From contig JAXGGA010005218.1 in the NCBI GenBank assembly GCA_038373865.1, positions 1 through 64,000 of the forward strand: a stretch of 64,000 nt of DNA, given 5' to 3'. Position numbers and translations under genes: made by a program. The notes under the pieces were generated by a model. The model did no database searches, was not told the origin of the DNA, and saw only the letters and a list, made by a program, of their open reading frames with translations. This stretch comes from Uloborus plumipes. Taxonomy: Eukaryota > Arthropoda > Arachnida > Araneae > Uloboridae. Within the stretch, counting starts at the first letter, position 1. Each line of letters starts with the position of its first letter. Below are positions 37,432 through 49,013 of this stretch, piece by piece.

Positions 37432-37598
37432 AAGATTTTCCTGCTTTTTTTTTTCAAATTAAAATAGCAATCCTTCAACTGACGAGCAGTTCTCTGCGTT
37501 ACTACTGCTTGACCATTGAACTCTCGCGCAATTTGCTCGTAAACTTGCTGCTTCCTCTTTATTGAAGTCTTGTTCGTCTGCTTACACTCAATAATATG
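37432..37598 (-). pseudogene. Myb/SANT-like domain fragment
   Basis: The minus frame from 37598 reads HIIECKQTNKTSIKRKQQVY, EQIAREFNGQAVVTQRTARQ and LKDCYFNLKKKK. This is the middle and end of a MADF/SANT-like DNA-binding domain of the kind in MSANTD proteins and Harbinger accessory proteins. The first helix is missing and a stop lies upstream in frame. It points away from the related, better-preserved gene starting at 37915, about 320 bases off. Confidence 0.6.
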
Positions 37599-37819
37599 TT
37601 TTTTGTTTACTTCTTATCTGAAATAAAATTTCTTTTTCCAGCTTCGTAAACAAGCATCTCTCTTATTTGTTTGGCTTTTACATTTTGAAAAGTGACCAAG
37701 AAAAAAGCAGAAAATGGAAACGAAAGAAGACGACACAGAACAGAAGTTTCGAACAAAAAATTAAAACAACGAACATGTGATTTTTCTAGACACAGATGTA
37801 AAAGCTTCTCTCGTTGGCG

Positions 37820-37914
37820 GCTTTTGATCAGGTGACGTTGTTTACATCCCACAATTCCCAGTCGCATTTTTTTCCCTTCTCTTTCACGTGTTTCTCGATA
37901 GACGCTGGTTAATA
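37820..37914 (+). promoter_or_regulatory. promoter-like motifs before the SANT gene
   Basis: CCCACAATTCCCAGTCGC (37848-37865) resembles the ZNF143/Staf promoter element (ACTACAATTCCC). A CACGTG E-box lies at 37885-37890 and GGTGACGTTG, a CRE-like half site, near 37831. All lie within 95 bases of the ATG at 37915. Motif resemblance and position are the only evidence. Confidence 0.35.
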
Positions 37915-40900
37915 ATGGCTGCTGCATTTGAATGCAAGTCCAATTTTTCAGTGGTGGAAATGGAAATTTTAATGTCCATCGTCGACAAGTACAAGAGCAT
38001 TCTAGAATGCAAACGAACAAATGCTGTGGCGAATAAATAGAAGGACGAGGCGTGGGAGAAAGTCGCTGTAGAATACAACGCTGTTGGCTCTGTGCCATAC
38101 AGAACCACGAAGCAATTAAAAAATAAGTTCAAAAACTTAAAGGCGGTTGCAACAAAACGCAGGGCAGAAGACAAGGTTGAATCGTTTAAAACTGGAGGAG
38201 GTCCGACAAAAACCAGCATAACAGCCATTGACGAACGAGTCTACTTCATGCAGGTTTTAACGAAACCTCTTCCCAATAGATACGACTCCGATCATTCCTA
38301 TCACCAGGATCCTCTTGAAGATAAGGGTGAGTTGCTTTCTGTTCTATTCTTTTTAACTTGCTAATAAAAGAGAAATGTTGCATCATCTGTCTAAAATGGG
38401 GTGACAAGAAATTTTTATCCTTTCCTTGTTTCCACAGGATTTCATTATCTAATAAATTTTAATATTCAATGTACTTTTTAAAGAATTATATATAATAACT
38501 GTGATTTACAAACAAGTATGAGAGCTAAAGATCGTTATCTGTTAGAATTCATAAATTGAACTTACAGTGAGTGATATCATTTCACTAATGCTTTCATAAT
38601 TTCATTTAACACTCCAGGGTCCCCCGTACCTACCACAGCTTCGTGATTTAACCGGGATAGGGCCCTGAAGCGCGCTCTGTTCTTAATTTTGAACCAGAAC
38701 CTAGGGTCGAGAAAACCCTAGGCCCAGCACCCCCAGAGGTATCGTTTCACTTGGAGGATTTTGTGACCACGAAATTTTTAACGCCTCCCAGCCACCATTA
38801 ATGAAGACGGTGGATCTTTGATCGGCTGGAATCGAACCCGGGTCCCTCCGGACACGAGTCCGATGCCTGACCGATCGGGACACCATTGCCCTCACTAATG
38901 CTTTACAAAAATTCTAATAAGTTTTAGGTGCTAAAATCCACCAATAAATTTGGGAATGGGGGAGCTGTGCCCTGTTAATGGAAATGTACCCTGAAAGTAT
39001 GATACAAATTCAGTTACGAAATAAAATATGGATAGAATAAAAATAAAAATGGTAAAAGATAGCTTATCTCCTCCAAATACAAAGAATTTTGTTTCCTTAA
39101 TGACTTCTGTTGGATATAGATAAATAATAATTGCTTTTATCTTCTCTTTTAGCAGAGTTCTACGTGTGTGTTGATGATGCTCCAGCCAATAGCAGTGGGA
39201 CATTAGTTCTTGTAAGTATTTGTTTTCATCGCATGTATACAATTTTATTTATACACAAACATATACTAGACTCCCATTTGGGGAACTGTCACTGCTCCTT
39301 GAAAGACACTGGTCTGCGGTGATATCTATTTATTGTTGGTAATCCATCGGACTACTGGTTATTATTTCTTCCCTGCCCTATATTTATGACTGCTGGGTAT
39401 GTGGCGCGAAAAGAGGCATGCCCCCTTCCACTAAAAAAAAAATTTAAGGGTTGTTAAAATTATAAAAAAAGTCTGGGGTCCGTTTTGTACTTAATACTCT
39501 CGAGCAGTTGCTGAAACCGCTCCGCCGTTAATCTAGTCCTGTTTATTAGTAGTCCCCGTCAAAATTTTAGTGGTCTTATAAAAATGTAATATGTATGTGT
39601 ATATTTCACTTGTTTTTTCTTGCATTATTTGCTTTAAGTATTTACAATCCAGACAGCATTTATAGACCGCTAGACAACTTTATTTAGGGCCTCTAACATT
39701 ACTTTTTATAAAAAGGCATAATAAATAAAGCTAAAGCTACCATGCACTAACCTTATATTTTCCAAAATTATTTTAACGTTAAACCTATTTCTGTTTACGT
39801 ACTTTCCCTGCAGCCCTATTCTCCTTAAAAAGAAGGTTGAAATTGCTTGTAGGTACAACTAGAAAATATTTTGGCCGACCAACTAGTAAAACTTCTATTT
39901 TACTATTGATGTTTGTGACTACTTCATTCAAACCAGACTCATTCAATTGATTTTTTTGAATCAACAATTTAATAGCTAATTTTCTCAACTTATTTAATAG
40001 CAAATTTTACTTGCTAACCTCATCTCACAGGGATGAAATGTTGCATATTAGTGTTATTCAATATTGGCTAAGAACAGTCCAAAAGATCCGTAAGATCAAT
40101 ACCATAGTAGACTAATAACAAAAAAAGATTTAAATAATATTTTTATTTACTTTGAATTATTTGAAAGTTTTGCACTTCGTGAACCATGGTTAAACATATT
40201 CAAAATTTTATATAACAGTAATTGTCAGATCGACTACTATTCGGTACTCGGCCAAATTGTTACTCGGTACTTCTCTAACTGTAATAATTTTTACAAAGAA
40301 ACATATTACAAATAAAGGTTGATATGTATTGACGATTGAATATTTCAGAGCCCAAGCCAGAAACCTATTTCCAGTTCTTGAGTTTGAGCCTGTCTCATCT
40401 CTAATTTACAGATATTTAAAACTCGTGTAATTGATTGAAAATGAGATTAAACTATCATTTAAAGTTATTTAAACTATTATTTATAATATTAAACTATTTT
40501 TAAAGACATTTGGGAAAAATGAGAGGATCCAAAAAGTCGATATTCATTGAATAGTATTCATTTTTGGATATTCATGAGATTGTTTTTCTTTTTTTCCACA
40601 GGAAACAGAACCTTTCATGCAAGAGGAGGTTATTGAAATTCATGCATATCAGGACTACTCTACAAGTGGTACCATACCAGTAGCTGTTTTTAGCCCCACA
40701 CCAGCGACTGGTAGCAGCACCACACCGGTGATGAATTCTGCCCCGAAAGCTGTTGCTTCCGATGCCAGGAGCAGGATAACCAAAATAGGCAGGCAACCAA
40801 ATGCTTCAGTGAAGGCTGCCGAAGTCTTAGCTGCTGGTGCTGAAGCGAGAAAATCAGCAAACGAAGTAGAGAGTACTCAATTAATGAGGCTTCGGCAGCT

Positions 40901-41026
40901 AGAGTATGAGGCCCGTGCTGCAGCCATTCAGCAGGAGGCTGAATACAAAAAAAAAAAAAAGAACATGAACTAAAAATGGAAGTGCTTAGAGCAAAACTAG
41001 AATACTACAAGCGTAATAAAATGTAA
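37915..41026 (+). pseudogene. Myb/SANT-like DNA-binding gene, three exons
   Basis: Exon 1 (37915-38326) starts MAAAFECKSNFSVVEMEILM. It encodes a SANT-like helix-turn-helix with EAWEKVAVEYNAVGSVPYRT, TKQLKNKFKNLKAVATKRRA and a TGGGPTKT segment, and ends at donor GTGAGT. Exon 2 (39153-39211) lies between acceptor TTTTAG and donor GTAAGT. Exon 3 starts at 40602 after TTTTTCCACAG. Phases agree (1, then 0), giving an uninterrupted join through EFYVCVDDAPANSSG to ETEPFMQEEV. Exon 3 has a Ser/Thr/Pro linker and an Ala/Glu-rich coiled coil. Two defects occur: TAG at 38038-38040 (Trp is usual) and a run of 14 A at 40947-40960 that ends the frame early (stop by 40973). With the frame restored, the coil would continue to the stop at 41024-41026. 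The family is MSANTD3-like, shared by domesticated genes and Harbinger elements. Confidence 0.75.
38595..38891 (-). mobile_element. tRNA-derived SINE, 297 bp
   Basis: A perfect 13-bp target duplication TCACTAATGCTTT lies at 38582-38594 and 38892-38904. On the minus strand the head is tRNA-like: box-A-like GTCCCGATCGGTCAGG, an anticodon-like arm around GGACTCGTGTCC, and a perfect box B GGGTTCGATTCC. A 200-base body and a TTAAATGAAATTATG tail follow. It lies in intron 1 of the SANT-like gene, antisense to it. Intact ends indicate a fairly recent insertion. Confidence 0.92.
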
Positions 41027-41029
41027 GTT

Positions 41030-42415
41030 ATGTATATATGTTAGTAAATATCTATGTTTGTAAGCCTTTGTATTCGTTTTTCAATTACTTTTTACACTCT
41101 TGAATTGAGAAAAATTAATCAAATTAGAGAAATACGCTTTAAAAAGAAATTCTTTTATCAGAACTGAATCGTAAGGTGGTCAGCAATTTAAGATCAATAC
41201 TGCAAAATGACATGCTTGCTATTTGGAAGTTAATATTGAGAAAATATTGAAATCAAGCTATTTTTTACTAAAATCTATCCTAGTAATAGTTAACCTGATA
41301 TGAACATGTGAAAAACAAAAAAACTTGTATTAATTTTGATGTAGTGCCATATAAGAAAATGTACCTACAATTTTTCGATATTTAAGAAATGAGAAGGTAA
41401 ATATTGTGGAATAACTAGAGATATAATACCTATATCATAACTTTGAACAAGTATTACTAAAACCGTCTATCTTAAAACGTTCAGGATTCTTAAATCTTAA
41501 AATTGTAGCAAAATTTATAAATTAATCATAGAAGTTTTTTTTTTAGGTCGTAAAAGTGAAGACATTACACCATTTAACTAAAATGAAAAGTTTCGTTATT
41601 TGTTTACTTTTTTCTTTTGTATAATGATTAAAAAAAGCCTATTAAAATATAAACTTTACACTATTTGATAAGTGAAATAAAAATTTTACTTATTACATAA
41701 TATGGTTACATGATAATAAGGCTCCACAATTCTCCCATCAGATTTAAATATATATTCAGCCACTTTATGCCCCCAAAAGTGTAATGTACTTTAAATAAAT
41801 TAAATGGAAATTATTTAACATTCTCATGTAAACATAATGTTAACTTCGAAATTAATACAAATGATGTGTAACAATTTTTGTATTGATTAAGTTTGAAATT
41901 ATATGCATGTGTATATACGGTCATTCATGTTATTCTTCGTATCCCCATATTAATTTTTTTAGCGACTAGTTTTGCAAACATAACTTTCAGAATACAGTAA
42001 TACACAATATTAATTACAAAATAAGTTTGAACAATGAGTGCTAATGCTTCACATTATGTGCATTTTTTGCTAGTGTTATGTTAGCAAAGTAACTGCAATT
42101 TCAAAGACAATTGCATACTTTCTTTTCTTCAAAAGCTTTGTTAGGTTGGCTTATGAAAAACTTGTCATTACTAACATAATATGCATTACTGTGCAGCTCC
42201 GTCGCTGACTATGTTGACGTCTTTTTTGAATAATAGAAAAGTATAATTGCCGCAGATTTGAGTTAGAATACTTTTGAAAAACTATTACTCTTTAATTAAC
42301 CTAACTCAAATTCGCTGCAATAACCCTGCAGAGAACTTGCATTTGATTGATGGGCAGTCAAAAGTAATTCCACTATACATAAAAATATGGACGGTTAATT
42401 ATTTTGTATAAAACA
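41030..42415. other. AT-rich sequence without recognisable gene
   Basis: No frame of note. A loose inverted repeat (GCAGATTTGAGTTAG near 42255, CTAACTCAAATTCGCTGC near 42301) is the only structure seen. Confidence 0.5.
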
Positions 42416-42423
42416 AGTTTATA

Positions 42424-42593
42424 CAGGCCCGTCATTTAGGGGGCAGGGGGGGGTCAATTGTCCCCCCCTGACTTTGAGAAATCAATGTATTTACATATAA
42501 GTGGGCGTGGTTTTTGATGTTTTTCGGTGAAATTACATTGTGTTTGGACCCTTTGCCCCCCCTCCCCTGGAAAAACTTGAAATGACGTCCCTG
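42424..42593 (+). mobile_element. hAT-type MITE, reference copy
   Basis: A 170-bp copy beginning CAGGCCCGTCATTTAGG and ending GAAATGACGTCCCTG. It is flanked by a perfect 8-bp duplication AGTTTATA (42416-42423 and 42594-42601). The terminal repeat is short and imperfect (CAGG[CG][CA]CGTCATTT). The body has a G/C tract that reads as a run of C on the other side, then GAGAAATCAATGTATTTACAT and GTGGGCGTGGTTTTT. Confidence 0.92.
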
Positions 42594-42827
42594 AGTTTAT
42601 ACTTCTATTTATTTTGGACAAAAATGTAACTGAATTGTTTGAGTTACCAGAAAATTTACATAAATTCTAGGTTTGCTTATTTCAATAATAAAAAATTGGT
42701 AATAAACTGTAAAATCAAATTAATAGCTAATTTTTATTATTCATAAAAGGTTATTTACAAAAATTATGCACAACATACAGCAAATTAAGCACAAAATATT
42801 CTTTAAAAAATCTAAAATACAATTTAC

Positions 42828-43143
42828 TTAAATTAAAAAAACATGCATACAAAATTTACAAATTAAAAAAAAAGGAGACACAATTGTATTCCTTTTCGCA
42901 ATTCCACTGTGATATTGACAATTATTTCGGCTGTTCAGGCTATGAAGCGTGACTCTCACTCTCTCTTCAAAATGGTCTCCAGCCAAAAACGCAATGTTGT
43001 GAAGCACAGCAGTAGCCACAATAACTGTTTGTGCAGTTTCCAGGCTGCATTTCAAAGGCACCGAAATGCAGTTAAATCGGGCTTTCCACACCCCATACTG
43101 TCTTTCCACGACATTCCTTGCCAATATTTGGGAAGCATTGTAC
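42828..43143 (-). pseudogene. PIF/Harbinger transposase, last exon
   Basis: On the minus strand a splice acceptor (TTTGTATTAG) ends at 43144. The exon then reads YNASQILARNVVERQYGVWK and ARFNCISVPLKCSLETAQTV, followed by IVATAVLHNIAF. The Glu in VVERQYG fits the third catalytic residue of Harbinger DDE nucleases, and CxVLHN-type sequence follows it in that family (HARBI1, DDE_Tnp_4). The frame runs to a stop at 42828. No upstream exon is recognisable; the next stretch is occupied by the 940-bp element at 43327. It converges on the SANT-like gene, and Harbinger elements carry both kinds of gene. Confidence 0.7.
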
Positions 43144-43326
43144 CTAATACAAACGTTTTTATGAAAAGAAAATAAAACAAAAAATAATGATACAATTAAT
43201 GTGAGAATTTCCCTTGATGTTCAGTTTTCTAGTGTACCCGTAGAAAAGAGGTGGGGTGGATGTATAATAAGTGCATTAGCCATTAATTCTGAGTCTAACA
43301 TCTATCGTCCACAAAATGTATATTAT

Positions 43327-44266
43327 GGGCGATTCTCTGTAAACTGGTAATTGGCTGTCCGGACTGAGAATTTTAAAAACAATAAAGTGTAATAAGGTAA
43401 TTATCGCTCTTAATACAAGTAAAGCATTAATACTTTGTGGCCCAATTGTATTTGAAGTGATAACAATTTAATTTTTTTTTTCTAGAAATTATCTAAGCGC
43501 CAAAAACACAGTCCCCTGGCTGTCCCAATCCCATAGTCTGACTGTTAAAGATAGTATTTCAGAAAACCTATTAACACTACATAAGTTTGGAAAGTAATAT
43601 CTAAAAATAGAATAATGAAGCTATATTTTTCGAATGAAATAAGGTATAATTGCGTATTTCTAAAACTTAAAATTGTCATGTAAATTCTGTCCGGAGTTTT
43701 TTCAAACAGTCCCCTGCAACAAATTCAAAGCTGTAATACGAAAAATCTATAACTTTTGCAAATTCTTTTTCGCATGAAGTTTAAAGTAATCTGTGAATTT
43801 GCCGAAATCGCCGAAAAAGGTGTTGAAACGCTACTTTGCTTAGTTTGAGAGCCACATTTGTGCTGAAAGTATGCATCGTGATCGTTGCGAAAACAGTGCT
43901 CTGGGAAGTGATTTTATTAATGTCAATTAATTTAATTATAAAACGTATTAGTTATTATGTCTACGATTTGTGCCTCAATTTATAGATAGTCTCGTAACTA
44001 ATTACGTTTCAATAGTTTTGCAGATATTACGCAACAAAGAGCAAAAACACAGTCACCTGGCACAGTCCCCTGCCTCGTTATACTAGGCGGGGGGCTTACC
44101 TCCTATCATGATTTATCAGAAAAACACAAACTTCAATTGGCCCTCTTGCAAACCAAAGTAATAGATTCATTTTCTGAGCAATAGTATTATACTTATACGA
44201 ACATTTCAAAAAACCGTGCCCGGACAGATTTCGTGTGAAAAATGACGAGTTTACAGAGAATAGCCC
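43327..44266 (-). mobile_element. 940-bp noncoding transposon, GGGCGATT family, copy 2
   Basis: Its ends are GGGCGATTCTCTGTAAACT and the complement of GGGCTATTCTCTGTAAACT. A perfect 4-bp target duplication TTAT occupies 43323-43326 and 44267-44270. It is inverted relative to copies 1 and 3. There is no coding frame. Confidence 0.82.
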
Positions 44267-44270
44267 TTAT

Positions 44271-45238
44271 AAGTACATGTAAACTTAGCGGATATTCAAC
44301 AGTTTTGAAAATCTTCTTTTGAATTTGATTTACTCTAAAAGCGTATTTTTTAGTTTTTTTAAACTATATTTAGGATTATTTCTTCTTTCTTTTCAAGCAA
44401 AGAAATCAAACAAATAAATTTGTTGTAAAGGCTTTTTTTTTCCTTTTGCAAAAACGGAATACCGTTTAATAACCGCGCAGCTGGCAATTTTTTTCTGGAA
44501 CATTTTCTTTAAGAGTAGGTTGGTGACGTTTGAAATCAAATTAGTGACGCATTGGAGAACAGAAAAGGGCACGCTCGCTCATGAATTTATTGCTTTCTTT
44601 GTAACAACTGGGTGGTGGAAGGGGAGGTGAAATGTCAAGAGGAAAACTGGTATCATATTCAACTCTACATTTAAATACTGATTGTAACGAAGGTACAGTG
44701 GCATGTTTAAGCGGATAAATGCCAGGCATGAATAAGCATCTCGCCCTTTAAGACCATTCTACAAACAAAATATTTTCTGAATATTTGCATTACTTCTTGA
44801 TATACATCACTCACAAATAATGAAAAATAAAAAGTTAAATTGCTCTGCTTCATCGATGCTGTGGGGTATCTTCTGAAGGCTTCCTATGGGCCAATTTTTT
44901 ATTTGATTTCGTCTGAACTTTCTTCAGACATAGTAATCACGCTATGCTTAAAACGCGCGATACATTCTTGTATGTAAAAACTCCCTTGGAAAAACCAACG
45001 GCAAAAATCAATCAGCATTAAATCACATATTGGTACATGTATGTACCAAATTTCATTCTAATTCATGCAGTAAGTTTTAAAGTAGAATCGCCCCCAAAAA
45101 ATGTGTCACGCATATACACAATTACACATTTTCTTTTAAAAAAATAAACGGTAAAGTTGAATTCAGCACACGTCAGAACGTGTAAATTCTTCCAAATTGA
45201 CAATTTTTCACTAATCCAATATTTTCTTTTACACATTA
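44271..45238. other. spacer without recognisable gene
   Basis: There are only short frames. Upstream Harbinger exons were looked for here on the minus strand and not found. Confidence 0.45.
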
Positions 45239-45240
45239 TA

Positions 45241-47375
45241 CAGGGTGTTCCAAGTCAACTGTCATGACCTCTAATTCCTCAACCGTTCGTCCTAGATGCA
45301 TACTTCCAATTGCAAATTTGCTCAAAATGAGGTAAAGAGTCACAATATTGAAAGTTTGAAGTGAAAAAAATAATCCAGTCAAAAAATACGAAATTTAACT
45401 TTTTATAGGGACTCCAGGTCCCCAAACTTATGTTTAGGGAAAGAATCTCCATTGAAAAATAATACTAACACAAAGAAACGACATTTGTGCGATCAAAATT
45501 TGCGGAGATATTCGAGTTTTAAATGCGCAGGGCCCGTAAACAAATTGACAAAAGAAAATTTTTGCTCTGCCAGAGGAATAACGAGCTTTTAGATTAGGGA
45601 CGATAATGAAATTTGTTTCGTCCATGTCAGAAAACATTCGCTTTTCATTGTATTCAAAAATAAATACGGGCGATTCTCTGTAAACTCGTCATTTTTCACA
45701 TGAAATCTGTCCGGGCACGGTTTTTTGAAATGTTCGTATAATTATAATACTATTGCTCAGAAAATGAATCTATTACTTTGGTTTGAAAGAAGGCCAATTG
45801 AAGCTTGTGTTTTTCTGATAAATCATGATAGGGGGTAAGTCCCCCACCTAGTATAACTAGGCAGGGGACTGTGCCAGGTGACTGTGTTTTTGCTCTTTGT
45901 AGCGTAATATCTGCGAAACTATTGGAACATAATTAGTTACGACACTACCTATAAATTTAGGCACAAATCGTGGACATAATAACTAATATGTTTTATAATT
46001 AAATTAATTGACATTAATAAAATCACTTCCCAGAGGACTGTTTTCGCAACGGTCACGATGCATACTTTCATCACAAATGTGGCTCTCAAACTAAGCAAAG
46101 TAGCGTTTCAACACCGTTCTCGGCGATTTCGGCAAATTCACACTGATTACTTTAAACTTCATGCCAAAAAGAATTTGCAAAAGTTATAGATTTTTCGTAT
46201 TACAGCTTTGAATTTGTTGCAGGGGACTGTTTGAAAAAACTTCGGACAGAATTGACATGACAATTTTAAGTTTTAGAAATACGTAACTATACCTTATTTC
46301 ATAAGAAAAATATAGCTTCATTATTCTATTTTTAGATATTAATTGCCAAATTTATGTAGTTTTAATAGGTTTTTTGAAATACTATCTTTAACAGTTAAAC
46401 TATGGGATTGGGACAGTCAGGGGACTGTGTTTTTGGCGCTTAGATAATTTCTAGAGAAAAAAATTAAATTGTTATCACTCCAAATACAATTGGGCCACAA
46501 AGTATTAATGCTTTACTTGTATTTAGAGCGATAATTACTTTATTACACTTTGTTATTTTTAAAATACTCAGTCCGGACAGCCAATTACCAGTTTACAGAG
46601 AATCACCAATACAGATGATACAAGACTACAAAACATAACAAGACAAGGTAAATTATTATACAATTTTATACAAAGATATTAAACACACGAAATATGTAGA
46701 ATCTAAGAAATAATATATATTGCGATTACATTGTCCGTAAAGCAACACAATTTTCTACACACTGTTCCGTAGTGTACATCGTAACTTCAAGCCTTAACGA
46801 AATGCATCTAGTTAAGCCGATTTTATTCTGCAGTGAAAGGATTACGTTATTTCAAACAATCACTATACAGTTGGTAAATTTATATTCGCGAATTCAGCAA
46901 GACATTTTCGTTCTTTCTTATTCATTTTTTTCGTATTTTAATTCCCATGTTAAATAACTTTTACAGTTAAATATATTGAAGGAAAATAAAGAATATTTTG
47001 TTATTAAAGAACTCTGAATGGTGCAAATTTCGCGTGTATATGGCCCCAAAATCACTTAAAATAACGCTAGTGTAAAGTGGTATAAGTCATAAAGTTTCAT
47101 GTTTCATTTCTCCATGGATTTTGATCGCACAAATGTCATTTTTTTGTGTTAGTATTATTTTTCAATGGAGATTATTTCTCTAAATATAAGTTTGGGGGCC
47201 CAGAGCCCCTATAAAAAGTTATTTTTTTTATGTCTTAACCAATTATTTTTTTCGCTTCAAACTTTCCATATCTTAATTCTCCTCCTCATTTCGAGCAATT
47301 TTGCAAATGAAAGTATACATCTAGGACGAACGGTTGAGGAAATAAAGGTCATGACGGTTAACTTGGAACACCCTG
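45241..47375. mobile_element. TA-flanked fold-back element with long arms
   Basis: The arms of about 258 bases (45241-45498 and 47119-47375) are inverted copies that start CAGGGTGTTCCAAGT. They share CTCAACCGTTCGTCCTAGATG and end near TGCGATCAAAA. TA borders both sides (45239-45240 and 47376-47377). Ends and TA duplication fit a Tc1/mariner-type nonautonomous element. Removing the nested 941-bp element with one 4-bp duplication leaves about 1.19 kb. The arms differ by scattered substitutions, so this is not a fresh copy. Confidence 0.85.
45668..46608 (+). mobile_element. 940-bp noncoding transposon, GGGCGATT family, copy 3
   Basis: Nested in the fold-back element. It begins GGGCGATTCTCTGTAAACT, ends AGAGAATCACCA, and has a perfect 4-bp duplication ATAC (45664-45667 and 46609-46612). 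It matches copies 1 and 2 along the full length, including the AGGGGACTGTG motifs and the ACCTAGTATAACTAGG palindrome. Confidence 0.85.
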
Positions 47376-47377
47376 TA

Positions 47378-47860
47378 TGTAGAAGAAAATAAAAACACCT
47401 CTATTATTAAATAATATAGACTTGCTTTCCATCATGTAAGAAATTTTAACAACAACCAAGTTTCAAACATTGCATATCTGTCTTATTCATTTCATTGTTC
47501 TTCAACTTCTTTTTTAACACTTAAATTTTCTTTTCGATATCAATTAAACTTGTCTTGGGCTGCTCATCTATTCGTTTTTAAGTTGGTAGATAGCGAGTCA
47601 CGGTGAAATAAGCTATTGTAAAAATAACGTACGCTTATTTGAAAACTATTTGTTTCTTGGAAAACGCTCGAAATAGTTACAAGCCGAAAGGGTAAATTTT
47701 TTTAGTATTTTTCAAAAATTTCAGTCCACACTATCGTTAACGCACACGTTCATCAACAGCAATTAACAATCTTTTGCTAGTTTGGTGATAAAAAGCCTTC
47801 TCGTATGTTTTAATTTTTAGTACAAACTGTATCAATATCGGACCATCTACATTTTTGTCT
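47378..47860. other. spacer without recognisable gene
   Basis: AT-rich sequence between the fold-back element and the minisatellite. Nothing was assigned. Confidence 0.5.
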
Positions 47861-48207
47861 GACGACATTTGGACTGGCGACACTTTGTGGAACGGCGACA
47901 TCTTTGGCCGGCGACATTTTGAACCGGCGACATTTTGACCCGCAACATTTTGGACCCGCGACATTTTGACCCGTAACATTTTGTCCCGCGACATTTTGTA
48001 CCGGTGACATTTTGGACCGCGACATTTTCGACCGGCGACATTTTTGACCGGCGACATTTTGGACATGTGACATTTTTGGCCGAAGACATTTTGGGTCGGA
48101 GACATTTTGGGCAGGAGACATTTTGGGCCGGCGACATTTTGAAATGCCGACATTTTGACCCGCGACATTTTTTTCCGACGACATTTTGGCAGCGACATTT
48201 TGGGCGT
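47861..48207. repeat. minisatellite, about 22 units of 15-17 bp
   Basis: The unit is close to GGCGACATTTTGGACC. The GACATTTTG core is well kept while the junction bases vary, and unit length shifts between 15 and 18. All three minus frames stay open, because a 16-base step rotates frames and the unit holds no stop. This yields spurious MSP/QNVAG/KCRR protein repeats. It ends in GGGCGTATCCCGG followed by a long T tract. Confidence 0.92.
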
Positions 48208-49011
48208 ATCCCGGAAAAACAACAGTTTTTTTTTTTTTTTTTTGTTTTTGCATTGTGTAAACTTATTACCCAAGAACTTGATTCGCTTCTTTCGAATAGT
48301 TACGTAAATTGCCATAGCTTCACGCTTCTTTTTCTGAATTTTTGAAGGAAATACTTATAAGTGCACGGTACATATTATGAATAAAATAGCAAACAAATAC
48401 CTCTAACTTTTCTCATTCCCTATTTGTTAAATGAAATAAAAAAGACACGCTTGTATCTTTTCTTATCCTCTTACTTTACACCAATTTTAAATAATCAATT
48501 TTAAAAATCCATATTGAGTCGCATTTTCCGTGTTATGGATTACTAAATCAAAGTAGCTAAACTAAAAATCAATATTTTTTGTGTTTGGCTGTACGTGTGT
48601 GGTATCTAGTGTTGGATGAATTACCTCACGGAAATTTATGATCTATGCTATCAAAGCTGACGAAAAAGTAGCATACGTCAAAAATTCTCCGAAGAAAAGA
48701 ATGTCAACTCGACCACCTGAATGTTTTTTTTGCTTTATTTAATCGATTATTCATTGTAGCTCTCGATTATAACTCAGGATTTTTTTTTTCTTTCAGCATG
48801 GAAGGATAGTGGATATATAAATATATACCCTTATGGTATGACTATAACTTGTAATTGTAAAATATTTCGATGAACTTAAAGTAAAAGTCATTTATGAACA
48901 TTTTATAGATAGAGAAAGTTAAAAACAATAGATGTATAATAGGGTGGAAGGAAAAGCAAAAATTTTGGAATCTTAATTTGTAATACCCGGCAAAAGCTGT
49001 GCTTATGTAAG
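48208..49011. other. spacer without recognisable gene
   Basis: Begins with a run of about 20 T. The rest is AT-rich with no frame or paired repeats of note. Confidence 0.5.
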
Positions 49012-49013
49012 TA

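Noticed and set aside
47737..48315. Overlapping minus frames of 192, 147 and 96 codons
   Set aside because: All arise from the 16-base minisatellite, which lacks stops in every minus frame.
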